NCBI RefSeq assembly: GCF_008638365.1
Contig: NZ_VWVU01000002.1
Span: 310,001-374,000, forward strand
DNA length: 64,000 nt
DNA from: Nocardiopsis quinghaiensis
GTDB taxonomy: Bacteria > Actinomycetota > Actinomycetes > Streptosporangiales > Streptosporangiaceae
Direction: 5' to 3'
The position numbers and the translations under genes are program-made. The notes beneath the pieces were generated by a model. That model worked only from the letters and a program-made list of their open reading frames with translations, was not told the DNA's origin and did not search any database. Shown here one piece after another: positions 1 through 8,176 of this stretch. Every line of letters starts with the position of its first letter. The stretch's first letter is position 1.

Positions 1-135
1 GACGTCCCCCTGAACATCCCCGCCTCCGGAGTACTCGTCGGCCTGGGCAGCGCCGCCCTGGTCGGGCTGCTGGCCGGGATCATCCCCGCGATGCGTGCAC
101 TGCGGGCATCCGTCGTCGCCGGACTCCGGGAATAG
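1..135 (+). CDS. ABC transporter permease, C-terminal fragment (FtsX/MacB type)
   Basis: Frame 1 is open from the window edge to TAG at 133-135, giving the last 44 residues of a protein whose 5' end lies outside the window. The fragment has a hydrophobic segment followed by a glycine-proline turn and the tail AMRALRASVVAGLRE. That pattern of a last membrane helix followed by AxRASRxxPxxALR-like residues is typical of the C-terminus of FtsX/MacB-family permeases. It lies 11 bases before a membrane-fusion protein gene, with an ATPase gene next, so the three make a MacB-like export operon. The family call rests on this short tail plus the neighbours. Confidence 0.75.
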   Translation, partial: DVPLNIPASGVLVGLGSAALVGLLAGIIPAMRALRASVVAGLRE

Positions 136-146
136 GAGACACACAC

Positions 147-1172
147 GTGAAGAAGTGGATCATCATCGGCGCGGTCCTGGTCGTGGTCCTCGGGCTGTTC
201 GGGTCCGGCTACCTGCTGGTGTCGCGTCTGGGCGGCGGGACGGACCTGCCCCCGGAGGAGTCCGCCCTGGACACGGGCGGCGCACCGGTCGAGGTGGAGA
301 TGGGCGAGGTCAGCTCCGAACTGGTGCTGGACGCCGCCGTCCGGGCCGAGCCCGGCGAGGACGTCAAGGCCCGCAACGGAGGAACGGTCGCCCACCTGTG
401 GGTGGGTGAGGGCGCCGAGGTCGAGAGCGGAGCGCCGATCGTGAACGTGAAGGTGCCCGACGGGTCGGCACCCGTCACCGGGGACGGCGGAGAGGCCCCC
501 TCCGCCCCCGCGACCAGGGAGACCACCCTGTACGCGCCGGCGGGCGGCACGGTGTCAGGGCTGGAGGACGTACTGGTCGGCGACGTGCTGGAGCCCGGCT
601 CGGTGGTGGCCACGGTCGCTCCGGACGAGTTCCGCGCCGTCGCCTCCATCCCGCCCAACGACCTCTACCGGTTCTACGAGGAGCCGGGGGACATCCTGCT
701 CCAGATCGACCAGGGGCCGCCCGCCTCCGAGTGCGCGTTCCTGTCCCTGGGCGCGGTCGAGGACGGTGGCGCGGCCCCGGAGGAGGGCGGAGCCGGCGGC
801 GGCGGTGGCGGTGGCGCGGAGCTGGCCTGCCGGGTGCCCGCGGACCTGGAGGTCTTCGACGGGGTCCGGGGCAAGCTGTCCGTCAGTACGGGCAGGGCGG
901 AGAACGTCCTGGTCGTCCCGGTGACCGCCGTACGCGGCAACGTGGACTCGGGTGAGGTCGTGGTGATCGCCGGCGACGGGACCGAGGAGACCCGCGAGGT
1001 GGAGCTCGGGGTGTCCGACGGCTCGCTCATCGAGGTCACCAAGGGGCTGAGCGTCGGTGACATGGTCCTGGACCCGGTGCCGCTCGACCCCCGCTTCGAC
1101 GTCCCCGGGGGGCAGGACTCCGAGGAGGAACCCCTCACCGAGGAGGAGATCGCGGTGGAGGAGGTGGAATAG
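147..1172 (+). CDS. HlyD/MacA-type membrane-fusion (periplasmic adaptor-like) protein
   Basis: A 341-residue protein with one N-terminal signal anchor (about residues 4-26, a long run of I/V/L/G) and an extracytoplasmic body. Residues about 70-160 look like a split biotinyl-lipoyl-like domain (KARNGGTVAHLWVGEGAEV and later LYAPAGGTVSGLEDVLVG), as in HlyD/RND adaptor subunits. A glycine-rich linker lies near residues 213-226, followed by a beta-rich region (VLVVPVTAVRG) typical of the adaptor beta-barrel. The ATG is preceded by aggaga. Its stop codon abuts the GTG of the ATPase gene, indicating translational coupling. In Gram-positive bacteria such adaptors work with MacB-like ABC pumps; the substrate cannot be told. 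The C-terminus is acidic. Confidence 0.82.
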   Translation: MKKWIIIGAVLVVVLGLFGSGYLLVSRLGGGTDLPPEESALDTGGAPVEVEMGEVSSELVLDAAVRAEPGEDVKARNGGTVAHLWVGEGAEVESGAPIVNVKVPDGSAPVTGDGGEAPSAPATRETTLYAPAGGTVSGLEDVLVGDVLEPGSVVATVAPDEFRAVASIPPNDLYRFYEEPGDILLQIDQGPPASECAFLSLGAVEDGGAAPEEGGAGGGGGGGAELACRVPADLEVFDGVRGKLSVSTGRAENVLVVPVTAVRGNVDSGEVVVIAGDGTEETREVELGVSDGSLIEVTKGLSVGDMVLDPVPLDPRFDVPGGQDSEEEPLTEEEIAVEEVE

Positions 1173-1892
1173 GTGTCCGTCGACACAGCGGCCCCCGGAG
1201 CCATCACGCCTCGCCCCGGTTCCGCCCCCCTGCTGAACGTGGAGGGGGTCACCCGGCACTTCACGGTGTCGGGGACCCGGATCGACGTGCTGCACGACTG
1301 CACGTTCCAGGTGGAGCGCGGCGAGGTCGTGGCGATCGTCGGCCAGTCCGGTTCGGGCAAGTCCACCCTGTTGAACCTGCTGGGCCTGCTCGACCGGCCC
1401 AGCGGCGGCACCTACACGTTCGACGGGGTGGACACCACCCGCCTGGGCGAGGGGCCGCGGTCCCGCCTGCGGGGCGAGGGCGTCGGCTTCGTGTTCCAGC
1501 AGTTCCACCTGCTGGAGCGACGCACCGCCCTGGCCAACGTCGGCGTGCCGATGGTGCTCGGCGGCGTGCCGCTGCTGCGCCGGAGGGCGCGGGCCCGCGA
1601 ACTGCTGGAGGCCGTGGGGCTGGAGCACCGGCTGCACTCCCAGCCGCACCAGCTCTCCGGCGGTGAGCAGCAACGTGTGGCCCTGGCCCGGGCGCTGAGC
1701 CGGGAACCCGCCCTGATCCTCGCCGACGAGCCCACGGGCGCTCTGGACGCCGCCAGCAGCACCATGATCATGGAGCAGCTGCTGGAGCAGGCCAGGATCC
1801 GTGACGCGGCGGTGGTCGTGGTGACCCACGACCCCAGGGTGGCCGCGCGGACCGACCGCGTGGTGGAACTGGTGGAGGGCCGCACCCGCTGA
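1173..1892 (+). CDS. ABC transporter ATP-binding protein (MacB/LolD-type)
   Basis: A 239-residue nucleotide-binding subunit. Walker A is GQSGSGKST (residues 57-65), the Q-loop lies in FVFQQ (106-110), the signature is LSGGEQ (161-166), Walker B plus catalytic Glu is LILADEPTGALD (181-192) and the H-loop is VTHD (217-220). The wording of these motifs is that of the MacB/LolD/FtsE subfamily, which drives efflux or lipoprotein/peptide release rather than import. GTG at 1173 directly follows the TAG of the adaptor gene, so translation is probably coupled. A strong hairpin follows the stop, so this is the last gene of the operon. Confidence 0.93.
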   Translation: MSVDTAAPGAITPRPGSAPLLNVEGVTRHFTVSGTRIDVLHDCTFQVERGEVVAIVGQSGSGKSTLLNLLGLLDRPSGGTYTFDGVDTTRLGEGPRSRLRGEGVGFVFQQFHLLERRTALANVGVPMVLGGVPLLRRRARARELLEAVGLEHRLHSQPHQLSGGEQQRVALARALSREPALILADEPTGALDAASSTMIMEQLLEQARIRDAAVVVVTHDPRVAARTDRVVELVEGRTR

Positions 1893-1894
1893 GT

Positions 1895-1924
1895 GTGTGC
1901 CGCCCGGTTCCCCGGGCGGCACAC
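1895..1924 (+). terminator. Intrinsic terminator of the ABC exporter operon
   Basis: Perfect 13-bp stem (1895-1907 with 1912-1924) around a TTCC loop, starting three bases after the ATPase stop codon. There is no clear U-tract, as is common in actinobacterial terminators. Confidence 0.75.
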
Positions 1925-1955
1925 GAACCCCGGCACGGGGCCGTCCCGGAACGCA

Positions 1956-1989
1956 GAAACGCCGGGTGCGCAATCGCACCCGGCGTTTC
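1956..1989. terminator. Bidirectional terminator between exporter operon and tRNA genes
   Basis: Perfect 15-bp stem (1956-1970 with 1975-1989), loop CAAT, with A-rich left flank and T-rich right flank, so it can serve both the + strand exporter operon and the - strand tRNA just downstream. Confidence 0.8.
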
Positions 1990-1991
1990 CC

Positions 1992-2068
1992 TGGTAGCGG
2001 GGACAGGATTTGAACCTGCGACCTCTGGGTTATGAGCCCAGCGAGCTACCGAACTGCTCCACCCCGCG
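1992..2068 (-). tRNA. tRNA-fMet (CAT), initiator, copy 2
   Basis: The minus strand folds as a 77-nt tRNA with encoded CCA end (1992-1994 on the plus strand). Anticodon loop CTCATAA gives CAT. Initiator hallmarks are present: three consecutive G-C pairs at the base of the anticodon stem (GGG/CCC) and no Watson-Crick pair at 1-72 (C opposite T). The sequence is identical to the copy at 2310-2386. Confidence 0.96.
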
Positions 2069-2280
2069 TTGTTGTGTCTCCATTCTAGAGGCTTTCACCT
2101 CCGGGAGCAAATCGGCTTTCCGCTTGGAAAACCGTGGAGACTCCCCTTCGGCCAGTCGGTTTCCCCACCGGCCTGAGACCAGCCTACCAGGGCCTGAGTC
2201 CCGGTCCGACCATGTGGGCGCATCCCTTCGGGCGCGTCCTTTCCGAATACCGCCGAAAAGGCGGGAACCGGAAAACCAAC

Positions 2281-2304
2281 GGACCCGGGATTTCTCCCGG
2301 GTCC
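2281..2304 (-). terminator. Terminator between the two initiator tRNA genes
   Basis: Perfect 10-bp stem (2281-2290 with 2295-2304), loop TTTC, just past the 3' end of the upstream tRNA (2310-2386 on the minus strand). It suggests that each tRNA is its own transcription unit or that read-through is partial. Confidence 0.6.
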
Positions 2305-2309
2305 GGGTC

Positions 2310-2386
2310 TGGTAGCGGGGACAGGATTTGAACCTGCGACCTCTGGGTTATGAGCCCAGCGAGCTACCGAACTGCTCCACCCCGCG
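2310..2386 (-). tRNA. tRNA-fMet (CAT), initiator, copy 1
   Basis: A 77-nt initiator tRNA on the minus strand, identical to 1992-2068: CAT anticodon, GGG/CCC anticodon-stem pairs, C1 opposite T72, encoded CCA. It lies downstream of the UPF0182 gene and its terminator. Confidence 0.96.
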
Positions 2387-2489
2387 TTGTTGTGTCTCCA
2401 CATTAGCGCGCTCCGGGCGAGAACCCAAATCAGCGGAGCGAGACGTGGGCCACCCGGCTGACGAGCGCGTCCGGACCGGACAGAACGAA

Positions 2490-2517
2490 CGGGGCGGGGC
2501 CCGGGGGCCCCGCCCCG
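2490..2517 (-). terminator. Terminator downstream of the UPF0182 gene
   Basis: Perfect 12-bp G/C-only stem (2490-2501 with 2506-2517) and a 4-nt loop, about 23 bases past the UPF0182 stop codon. Confidence 0.75.
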
Positions 2518-2539
2518 CACCGGTGCGGAGAACGGCGGA

Positions 2540-5500
2540 CTACTCCTCGTTCATCTGCTCCTCAAGGGCCTCCAGGGCCTCACGCAGGCGCTCGTTGGCC
2601 TCCTCGTTCGACTCCTGGGCCTCCTCCCAGGCCTCGACGGCCTCGTTGAGGGCGTCGGTGAGCTCCTGGTCACCACCGCCGTCACCACCGCCGTCACCGG
2701 CTCCGGCCTCGGCCTCCTCCTCCGGAGGCGGCTCCTCGGCGCCTTCCTCCGGCGCCTGGGCCTCCCCGTCGAAGAGGTTGCTGAGCGCATCCGGCAGGCT
2801 GCTGCCGATCGCGACCTCCTCGCCGAAGCCGACCATGACCTGCTGCAGCAGCGGGAAGGAGGCGGCTCCGCCGCCACCGGCCTGCACGTACAGCGGCTCG
2901 ACGTAGAGCAGGCCGCCCGCGAACGGCAGCGTGAGCAGGTTGCCCCGCGTCACCTCCGCGTTGGACTGCTCCAGCGGTAGCAGCACCTCGCGAACGTTCG
3001 CGTCCGCGTCGAAGGCGTTCTGCACCTGTCCAGGACCGAAGATCACCGTGCTCCGCGGCAGTTCCAGCAGCTTGAGCTGGCCGTAGTCCTCCGAGCGGGG
3101 ATCGCTGTCCACCGCCATGAAGGCCGCCAGGTTCTCACGGCCGCGCGGCACGAACGTGCTGGTCAGCGAGAAGGTGGCCTCCTCCTCGTCCGGGTAGTGG
3201 ATGGTCTGGCGGTAGGGCGGCTCGGGTGCCTCGGTACCGCCGGTCGGGTCGTTCGGGACCGACCAGAAGTCCTGACCGCCGTAGAAGGCGGAGGCGTTCG
3301 TCACGTGGTACTCGCGCATGATCTCGCGCTGCACCTTGAACAGGTCGTCCGGGTACCGCAGGTGGTCGACGAGATCGTCGCTCATCTCGCCCCGGTCGGT
3401 GATGACGCCCGGGAACGAGTCCATCCACGTCTGCAGGACCGGGTCCTCCTCGTCCCAGGCGTACAGGGTGACCGAGCCGTCGTAGGCGTCGACGGTGGCC
3501 TTCACCGAGTTGCGGATGTAGTTGACCTCGTTGCCCGGCAACGCGCCGACCTGCTGGATCGAACCGTCCGTGAAGGTGTCGGTCACCGCCTGGGTGAAGT
3601 CGATCGGAGACGCGTACGGGTAGCCGTTGGACGTGGTGTAGGCGTCCACGATCCACGAGACCTTGCCGTCGACGACCGCCGGATAGGGGCGGCTGTCCAC
3701 GGTCAGGAACGGGGCGACCTTCTCGACGCGCTCCACCGGATCGCGCTCGTAGATGATGCGCGAGTCGCTGGCGATGGCGCTGTTGAGCAGGATGTTCGGT
3801 TCCTGGTACTTGATCGCGTACAGGACACGGTCGAAGAAGCTGCTCAGCTGGACGCCGCCGCTGCCCTCGTAGCGGTTGTAGGCCTGGGAGCCGCCGGACG
3901 TGCCCTCGGCGCCCTCACCGCCCTCGGCGGCGGGCTCCTCCTCGGCCTGCTCGGCGTCCTCCTGGCCCGTGCCCTCCTGGTCGGCGTCGGACGGGGCCCG
4001 CGCCTCGTCCGGACTCGGGCTGACCTCGGTATCCACGGCGTCCTCGGGAGTCGGCACGTCGCCCGTGTCCTCCTCCGAGTCGAGGGGGTAGTCGTACTCC
4101 TCCTCGGCCTGGACGATGACGTAGTCGGCGCCCTCGCGGCCGTAGTAGATGCGCGGCTCGTACTCGCCGACGACGTCGCTCAGCTCACCGCGCGGCGGGA
4201 TGTTGTACTCGGTGAAGACCGGGCGGCCCTCGGCGTCGATCTGGGTGCCGGCGGCGGCGACCATGCCGTAGCCGTGGGTGTAGATCAGGTGCCGGTTGAG
4301 CCAGTTGTTCTGGTCCGAGGGCGGTCCGTCCAGTTCGCGGACGGCCACGATCGTGTCGATCAGGTTGCCGTCGGTGTCCGGGTAGCGGTCGACCTCCAGC
4401 ACCTCGGGGAACTGGTAGAAACCGCGGACCTGCTGCATCTGCTGGAAGGTCTGCGAGACCACGGAGGGGTCGACCAGGCGCACCGTGGTGCCCTGGGACT
4501 CCTCCACCAGGTCCTGCGCGCTGAGCTCGGTGGTGGCGTCGTAGGCCTGCACCTCGGCGTCGGAGATGCCGTAGGCGTCGCGCGTGTGCTCGATGTTGCG
4601 CTCGATGTAGGGGCTCTCCAGGCGCTGCTCGTTCGGGTCGACCTGGAAGTTCTGCACGATCGCGGGGTAGGCGGCACCGACCAGGATGGCGGACAGCACC
4701 AGCAGTCCGAGGCTGGCCATGGGGACCATGGTGTTCTTGAAGTAGATGTTGGCGAAGAACAGCACGGCGCAGATGACCGAGATGACCGTGAGGATCAGCA
4801 GGGCGGTCTTGACCGCGTTCACGTCGGTGTAGGAGGCACCGAAGGTGTAGCCGCGCTCGGAGAAGACCAGTCCGTAGCGGTCCAGCCAGTAGGAGCAGGC
4901 ACGCAGCAGCACGAACACGCCCAGCAGCACCGACAGGTGCACACGGGCGGCGGGAGTGGCGCGCTGACCGGAGTCGTTCTGGAGGCGGACGCCGCCGTAC
5001 AGGTAGTGGACGACCACCGCGGCGATGAACGCCAGGATGACCGCCGCGTACAGGTAGCCGAGCAGGACGCGCAGGAACGGGTAGACGAACGCGAAGAACG
5101 CGACGTCCATGCCGAACTCGGGGTCGTCCACACCGAACTCGGTGCTGTTCATGAACTGGAGGTAGGAGCGCCAGTCACCGCTGGCCGCGACTCCGGCCAG
5201 CAGGGCGAGGGCGCCCACGGCGATCCAGAAGAACAGCTTGCGGTGCGGGTCGATGGACTGCCGGTAGCGGTCCAGGCCCTGCTGTTCCAGGCTCATCGGC
5301 CGGATACCGGGCCGTGAGCGGTAGGCGAAGAAGATGCTCGCGCCGACGATGACGGCCATGACGAGGCCGGAGACGGCGAACAGCAGTACACGGGTCCACA
5401 GCTCGGTCAGGAAGACCGAGGTGAACCCGACGGATCCGAACCACTTGTAGTCGGTCCAGAAGTTCGCGGCGAGCATCAGCCCCGCGATGATGACGACCAC

Positions 5501-5578
5501 GGTCGCTGCGACTGGCGCGAGCAACCTTGATCGGCGAGGCATACGCGCAGGTGGTGCGCCGGGCGATCGGAAGCTCAC
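2540..5578 (-). CDS. UPF0182 family large membrane protein
   Basis: A 1012-residue protein starting at GTG 5578 with a G-rich Shine-Dalgarno stretch (gaggggg). The first 330 residues hold about seven hydrophobic helices, and motifs such as TDYKWFGSVGF and NSTEFGVDDPEFGMDVAFF are characteristic of UPF0182 (COG1615), a family found mostly in actinobacteria and cyanobacteria. The rest is a large extracytoplasmic region. Two low-complexity stretches stand out: an acidic E/D/P-rich insert near residues 500-570 and an acidic C-terminus ending in a predicted coiled coil rich in E, A and L. The biochemical role is unknown. I recall the M. tuberculosis orthologue as Rv3193c, next to the PDZ/Lon-like protease as here. 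It is followed by a terminator and the tRNA genes. Confidence 0.92.
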   Translation of the reverse strand: MSFRSPGAPPARMPRRSRLLAPVAATVVVIIAGLMLAANFWTDYKWFGSVGFTSVFLTELWTRVLLFAVSGLVMAVIVGASIFFAYRSRPGIRPMSLEQQGLDRYRQSIDPHRKLFFWIAVGALALLAGVAASGDWRSYLQFMNSTEFGVDDPEFGMDVAFFAFVYPFLRVLLGYLYAAVILAFIAAVVVHYLYGGVRLQNDSGQRATPAARVHLSVLLGVFVLLRACSYWLDRYGLVFSERGYTFGASYTDVNAVKTALLILTVISVICAVLFFANIYFKNTMVPMASLGLLVLSAILVGAAYPAIVQNFQVDPNEQRLESPYIERNIEHTRDAYGISDAEVQAYDATTELSAQDLVEESQGTTVRLVDPSVVSQTFQQMQQVRGFYQFPEVLEVDRYPDTDGNLIDTIVAVRELDGPPSDQNNWLNRHLIYTHGYGMVAAAGTQIDAEGRPVFTEYNIPPRGELSDVVGEYEPRIYYGREGADYVIVQAEEEYDYPLDSEEDTGDVPTPEDAVDTEVSPSPDEARAPSDADQEGTGQEDAEQAEEEPAAEGGEGAEGTSGGSQAYNRYEGSGGVQLSSFFDRVLYAIKYQEPNILLNSAIASDSRIIYERDPVERVEKVAPFLTVDSRPYPAVVDGKVSWIVDAYTTSNGYPYASPIDFTQAVTDTFTDGSIQQVGALPGNEVNYIRNSVKATVDAYDGSVTLYAWDEEDPVLQTWMDSFPGVITDRGEMSDDLVDHLRYPDDLFKVQREIMREYHVTNASAFYGGQDFWSVPNDPTGGTEAPEPPYRQTIHYPDEEEATFSLTSTFVPRGRENLAAFMAVDSDPRSEDYGQLKLLELPRSTVIFGPGQVQNAFDADANVREVLLPLEQSNAEVTRGNLLTLPFAGGLLYVEPLYVQAGGGGAASFPLLQQVMVGFGEEVAIGSSLPDALSNLFDGEAQAPEEGAEEPPPEEEAEAGAGDGGGDGGGDQELTDALNEAVEAWEEAQESNEEANERLREALEALEEQMNEE

Positions 5579-5725
5579 GCCTCCCCCTCGGTTGGCTTGG
5601 TAGGTGCGTTCGGTGACGCGTGTGGCGCCCTGTTACTAAAAACTTAAACGGTGGTCCCTGGGTTCCCGAAACCACCCTCTTACGCATGACAAGGCTGCAT
5701 CGTTGGTGTATCAGAGTGGCATCCG

Positions 5726-5742
5726 GGGTCACGTGGTGACCC
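5726..5742. promoter_or_regulatory. 17-bp inverted repeat between divergent genes (possible operator)
   Basis: GGGTCACGTGGTGACCC has perfect 7-bp arms around GTG. It sits in the 216-bp region between the divergent UPF0182 and PPA1309-family genes, about 40 bp upstream of the candidate -10 of the latter. No T-tract follows, so it reads more like a regulator site than a terminator. The cognate regulator is unknown. Confidence 0.35.
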
Positions 5743-5794
5743 TACTGTCCGGAAACGGAGACGGAAGGGTTTCCACATCGGTCACTATGGAAAC

Positions 5795-6337
5795 GTGTCG
5801 AACATTCGCGAAGCCGTCATGGACCTCGAACGCCACGCCGCAGAGCAGGGCTGGGACCGGCCGCTGGGGCTGTACGCCCTGGTACCCACCTCCGACCTGC
5901 TGAAAGCGGAGCCCGCGCTGGCCGAACTACTGGGGATCGACTCCCCGATGGACCCCGACGAGTTGACCCCGGTCGAGCAGGAGCATTTGCCGGACGACGT
6001 CCCGCTGGAGGAGGCGCTGGGTCGCATCATGTGGCCCGAGGGCGTCGCCGGATGCGCTCTGGTGATGGAGCGCCTGGTGGTGAAGGGCTCGGACGAGACA
6101 CTGACCCCCGGCGAGGACCCGAGCTCCTCCGAGAAGGAGACCGAGGAGATCCGCATGGTCGCGGGGGTGCTGCGCGACGGATCCCGCCACTGCGCGATGC
6201 GCATGCGCAGCCACGACAGCGAGTCGGAGGTGCTCAACGGTGCGGACCTGGTCCCCGCGCTGACCTCGGCGCTGGCGCTGACCCTGGACGTCGAGGAGGA
6301 GCCGGAGCGGGGCGAGGGGGAGCCGGAGCAGGGCTGA
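5795..6337 (+). CDS. PPA1309 family protein
   Basis: A 180-residue acidic soluble protein with no signal peptide or membrane helix. The N-terminus (DLERHAAEQGWDRPLGLYAL) and the internal block IMWPEGVAGCALVMERLVV match the actinobacterial PPA1309 family, which is often encoded next to the YlbL-type protease and UPF0182. Function is unknown. GTG 5795 has no Shine-Dalgarno sequence; a -10-like CACTAT (5783-5788) lies at the distance expected if the mRNA begins at the GTG, so a leaderless start is plausible. The gene converges on the protease gene at 6528. Confidence 0.85.
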   Translation: MSNIREAVMDLERHAAEQGWDRPLGLYALVPTSDLLKAEPALAELLGIDSPMDPDELTPVEQEHLPDDVPLEEALGRIMWPEGVAGCALVMERLVVKGSDETLTPGEDPSSSEKETEEIRMVAGVLRDGSRHCAMRMRSHDSESEVLNGADLVPALTSALALTLDVEEEPERGEGEPEQG

Positions 6338-6384
6338 ACCCGTCCTCTTGCCCGCTGAACGCCTGCCCAACCCCTGGGGGTGTC

Positions 6385-6487
6385 GTTCGGGCGCCGGCGG
6401 GGTTCTGGAGGATTCGTAGGTGGGACTGCGAGGAACGAGCCGTCACACCGGAGGATCCGAAGGTTCCCGCCCATAGGGCGCCCGAAC
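6385..6487. repeat. Long imperfect inverted repeat in a convergent intergenic region
   Basis: An 11-bp outer arm (6385-6395 with 6477-6487) continues into a 6-bp inner arm (6396-6401 with 6466-6471) with a 5-nt bulge, closing about 64 nt. It fills most of the gap between the convergent PPA1309 and protease genes. It could be a double terminator or a structured RNA; no known RNA family was recognised. Confidence 0.45.
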
Positions 6488-6527
6488 ACGGACTGAAGCG
6501 AAGCGGAAGTCCCAAAGCAAGCACTGC

Positions 6528-7610
6528 CTACTCGCAGCGGGGCAGCCCGTCCTCGCCGGCGCGGATGGCCTCAAGCGCGTCCACCGCGTCGGTGAGGGTC
6601 TCGACCCGCACCACGTCCAGCTCCCCGTAGGCGGCCGACTGGGACACCTGGGAGCAGCTGTCAGCGGCCACGAGGAAGTACTCGGCCCCGTCGCGCCGGG
6701 CGCTGACCATCTTCTGCTGGATGCCGCTGACCCCGCCGATCCGACCGTCGGCGGCGATGGTGCCGGACCCGGCGACGTCCGCCCCGCCGGTGAGGCTCTC
6801 CTCGCTGAGCCGGTCCATGATCCCGAGCGCGAACATCATGCCCGCGCTGGGTCCGCCGATGTCTCCGACGGTGATCTCCACGTCCACGGGGAAGTCCATC
6901 CGGTCGGTGATGAGCACACCGACCGCCGCGCCGCCCGACTCGTCCTCCTCGGCGGTGATCTCCACGTCGACGGCCTCACCGTCCCGCTCCAGGGCGAGCT
7001 CGACCGGGTCGCCGGGCTCGCGGTCGCCGACCATCTCCACGACCGCGGCGCTGCCCACGGGGCCCTCGGAGCCACCGCCGCCCTCGGTGGGCACGGGTTC
7101 GCCGTCCACGGCCAGGATGAGGTCGCCCTCCTCCACCACGCCGTGCGCGGGCATGCCCTCGACGGTGCCGCCGACCGCGGGGACGGCCTCGTACTCCATG
7201 CCGAGCTCGTTGAACGCGGCGGCGGTGGCTTCGGTCTGCGAGTCGTTCATCTGCACGGTCTGCCGCTCGGTGACCTCCTCGGGCGTGCGCCCGGCGGGGA
7301 AGAGGAGCTCCTCGGGCAGGACCGCCTGGGTGGGCGAGAGCCACGCGGTGACGACGGTGAGGAAGTCGAGCCGGTGCTGGGGCCCGCCCGCGTACTGCAC
7401 GGTCACCATGGACAGGGAGCCGTCGTGCTCGTAGCTCCGCGCGCCCTCGACCTGGATGACCGGCTCCTCCCGGACCTCTCCGAGCGTGTCCACGGTGAGG
7501 CCGGGCGCGGCCACCAGGTAGGGAACGGGGAGGAGGAGGCTGCCGGCGCCGAGCCCGACGAGAAGGACGAGAGCGACAACGAGGGTCATGACACGACGAA
7601 GCATGCGCAC
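6528..7610 (-). CDS. PDZ domain-containing Lon-like serine protease (YlbL family, S16)
   Basis: 360 residues. An N-terminal hydrophobic anchor (about 6-30) is followed by a PDZ domain (about 140-215) and a C-terminal S16/Lon-type proteolytic domain. The catalytic Ser is in GPSAGMMF (Ser about 255) and the Lys in GIQQKM (about 300), the spacing of the Lon Ser-Lys dyad. There is no AAA ATPase domain, so this is a membrane-anchored, ATP-independent relative acting outside the membrane. GTG 7610 and ATG 7604 are both possible; the AGG upstream fits 7604 slightly better. I recall the M. tuberculosis orthologue as Rv3194c. Its substrates are unknown. Confidence 0.92.
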   Translation of the reverse strand: MRMLRRVMTLVVALVLLVGLGAGSLLLPVPYLVAAPGLTVDTLGEVREEPVIQVEGARSYEHDGSLSMVTVQYAGGPQHRLDFLTVVTAWLSPTQAVLPEELLFPAGRTPEEVTERQTVQMNDSQTEATAAAFNELGMEYEAVPAVGGTVEGMPAHGVVEEGDLILAVDGEPVPTEGGGGSEGPVGSAAVVEMVGDREPGDPVELALERDGEAVDVEITAEEDESGGAAVGVLITDRMDFPVDVEITVGDIGGPSAGMMFALGIMDRLSEESLTGGADVAGSGTIAADGRIGGVSGIQQKMVSARRDGAEYFLVAADSCSQVSQSAAYGELDVVRVETLTDAVDALEAIRAGEDGLPRCE

Positions 7611-7684
7611 AGCCTATTGCGGGTGGTGCCCCGTCGGCGTCCTTCCACGGCCGCACCCGGGACGGCCCGCACCGCGCCGCCCGC

Positions 7685-8122
7685 TCAGGGCGAGCCCACC
7701 CACTCGCTCCCGCCGTCCCCGAAGTCCTGCTGCTTCCAGATGGGCACCTGGGCCTTGAGGTCGTCGATGAGGCGGCGGCAGGCGTCGAACGCCTCCTCCC
7801 GGTGCTCGGCGGCCGCGGCCACGACCACGGCGGTGTCGCCGATCTCCAGCCGGCCGACGCGGTGCACCGCGGCCATCCTCACCACCGGGCGGCCCGGAAC
7901 GGAGGTGTCGCCGAGCACCTTCTCCATGACGGCTCGCAGCTGCCCCTCCACCGTCGGGTGCGCCGAGTAGGCGAGCCGGGCGACGTCGCGGCCGTGGTCG
8001 TGGTCGCGAACGGTGCCGACGAACACGGCGGTGCCGCCCGCACGCGGGTCGGAGACCGCGGCGAGGACCTCGTCCACCGAGAGGGGGGTGTCGCGTACGG
8101 ACGCGAGAGTGATCTCTTCCAC
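7685..8122 (-). CDS. moaE: Molybdopterin synthase catalytic subunit MoaE
   Basis: 145 residues, the usual MoaE length. MoaE transfers sulfur, with the small subunit MoaD, to precursor Z to form molybdopterin. Recognisable blocks are GGTAVFVGTVRDHDHGRDV, VHRVGRLEIGDTAVVV and the C-terminal PIWKQQ, whose Lys corresponds to the active-site Lys of the usual PIWKKE motif. GTG 8122 is the start. No moaD or other cofactor gene lies next to it; moeZ is about 21 kb away in this window. Confidence 0.94.
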   Translation of the reverse strand: MEEITLASVRDTPLSVDEVLAAVSDPRAGGTAVFVGTVRDHDHGRDVARLAYSAHPTVEGQLRAVMEKVLGDTSVPGRPVVRMAAVHRVGRLEIGDTAVVVAAAAEHREEAFDACRRLIDDLKAQVPIWKQQDFGDGGSEWVGSP

Positions 8123-8176
8123 GACACGACCGTACCAATCGGGCGTCGCCCCGTGTCGGTGGCCGCGCGCCGCGGG

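Larger units (their letters stand above)
1991..2400. repeat. Tandem duplication of a 92-bp tRNA-fMet unit
   Basis: Positions 1991-2082 and 2309-2400 are identical. Each unit has one base beyond the CCA end, the whole 77-nt tRNA, and 14 bases of 5' flank (gttgttgtgtctcca region). The spacer of about 226 bp between units is unrelated and holds a terminator hairpin. Confidence 0.9.

Noticed and set aside
555-1979. Long minus-strand frame over the exporter genes
   Set aside because: His/Gln/Gly-rich shadow of the adaptor and ATPase genes, which have clear motifs.
2010-2906. Frames across the tRNA genes and spacer (both starting with MNLRPLGYEPSELP)
   Set aside because: Their common N-terminus is simply the translated antisense of the two identical tRNA genes.
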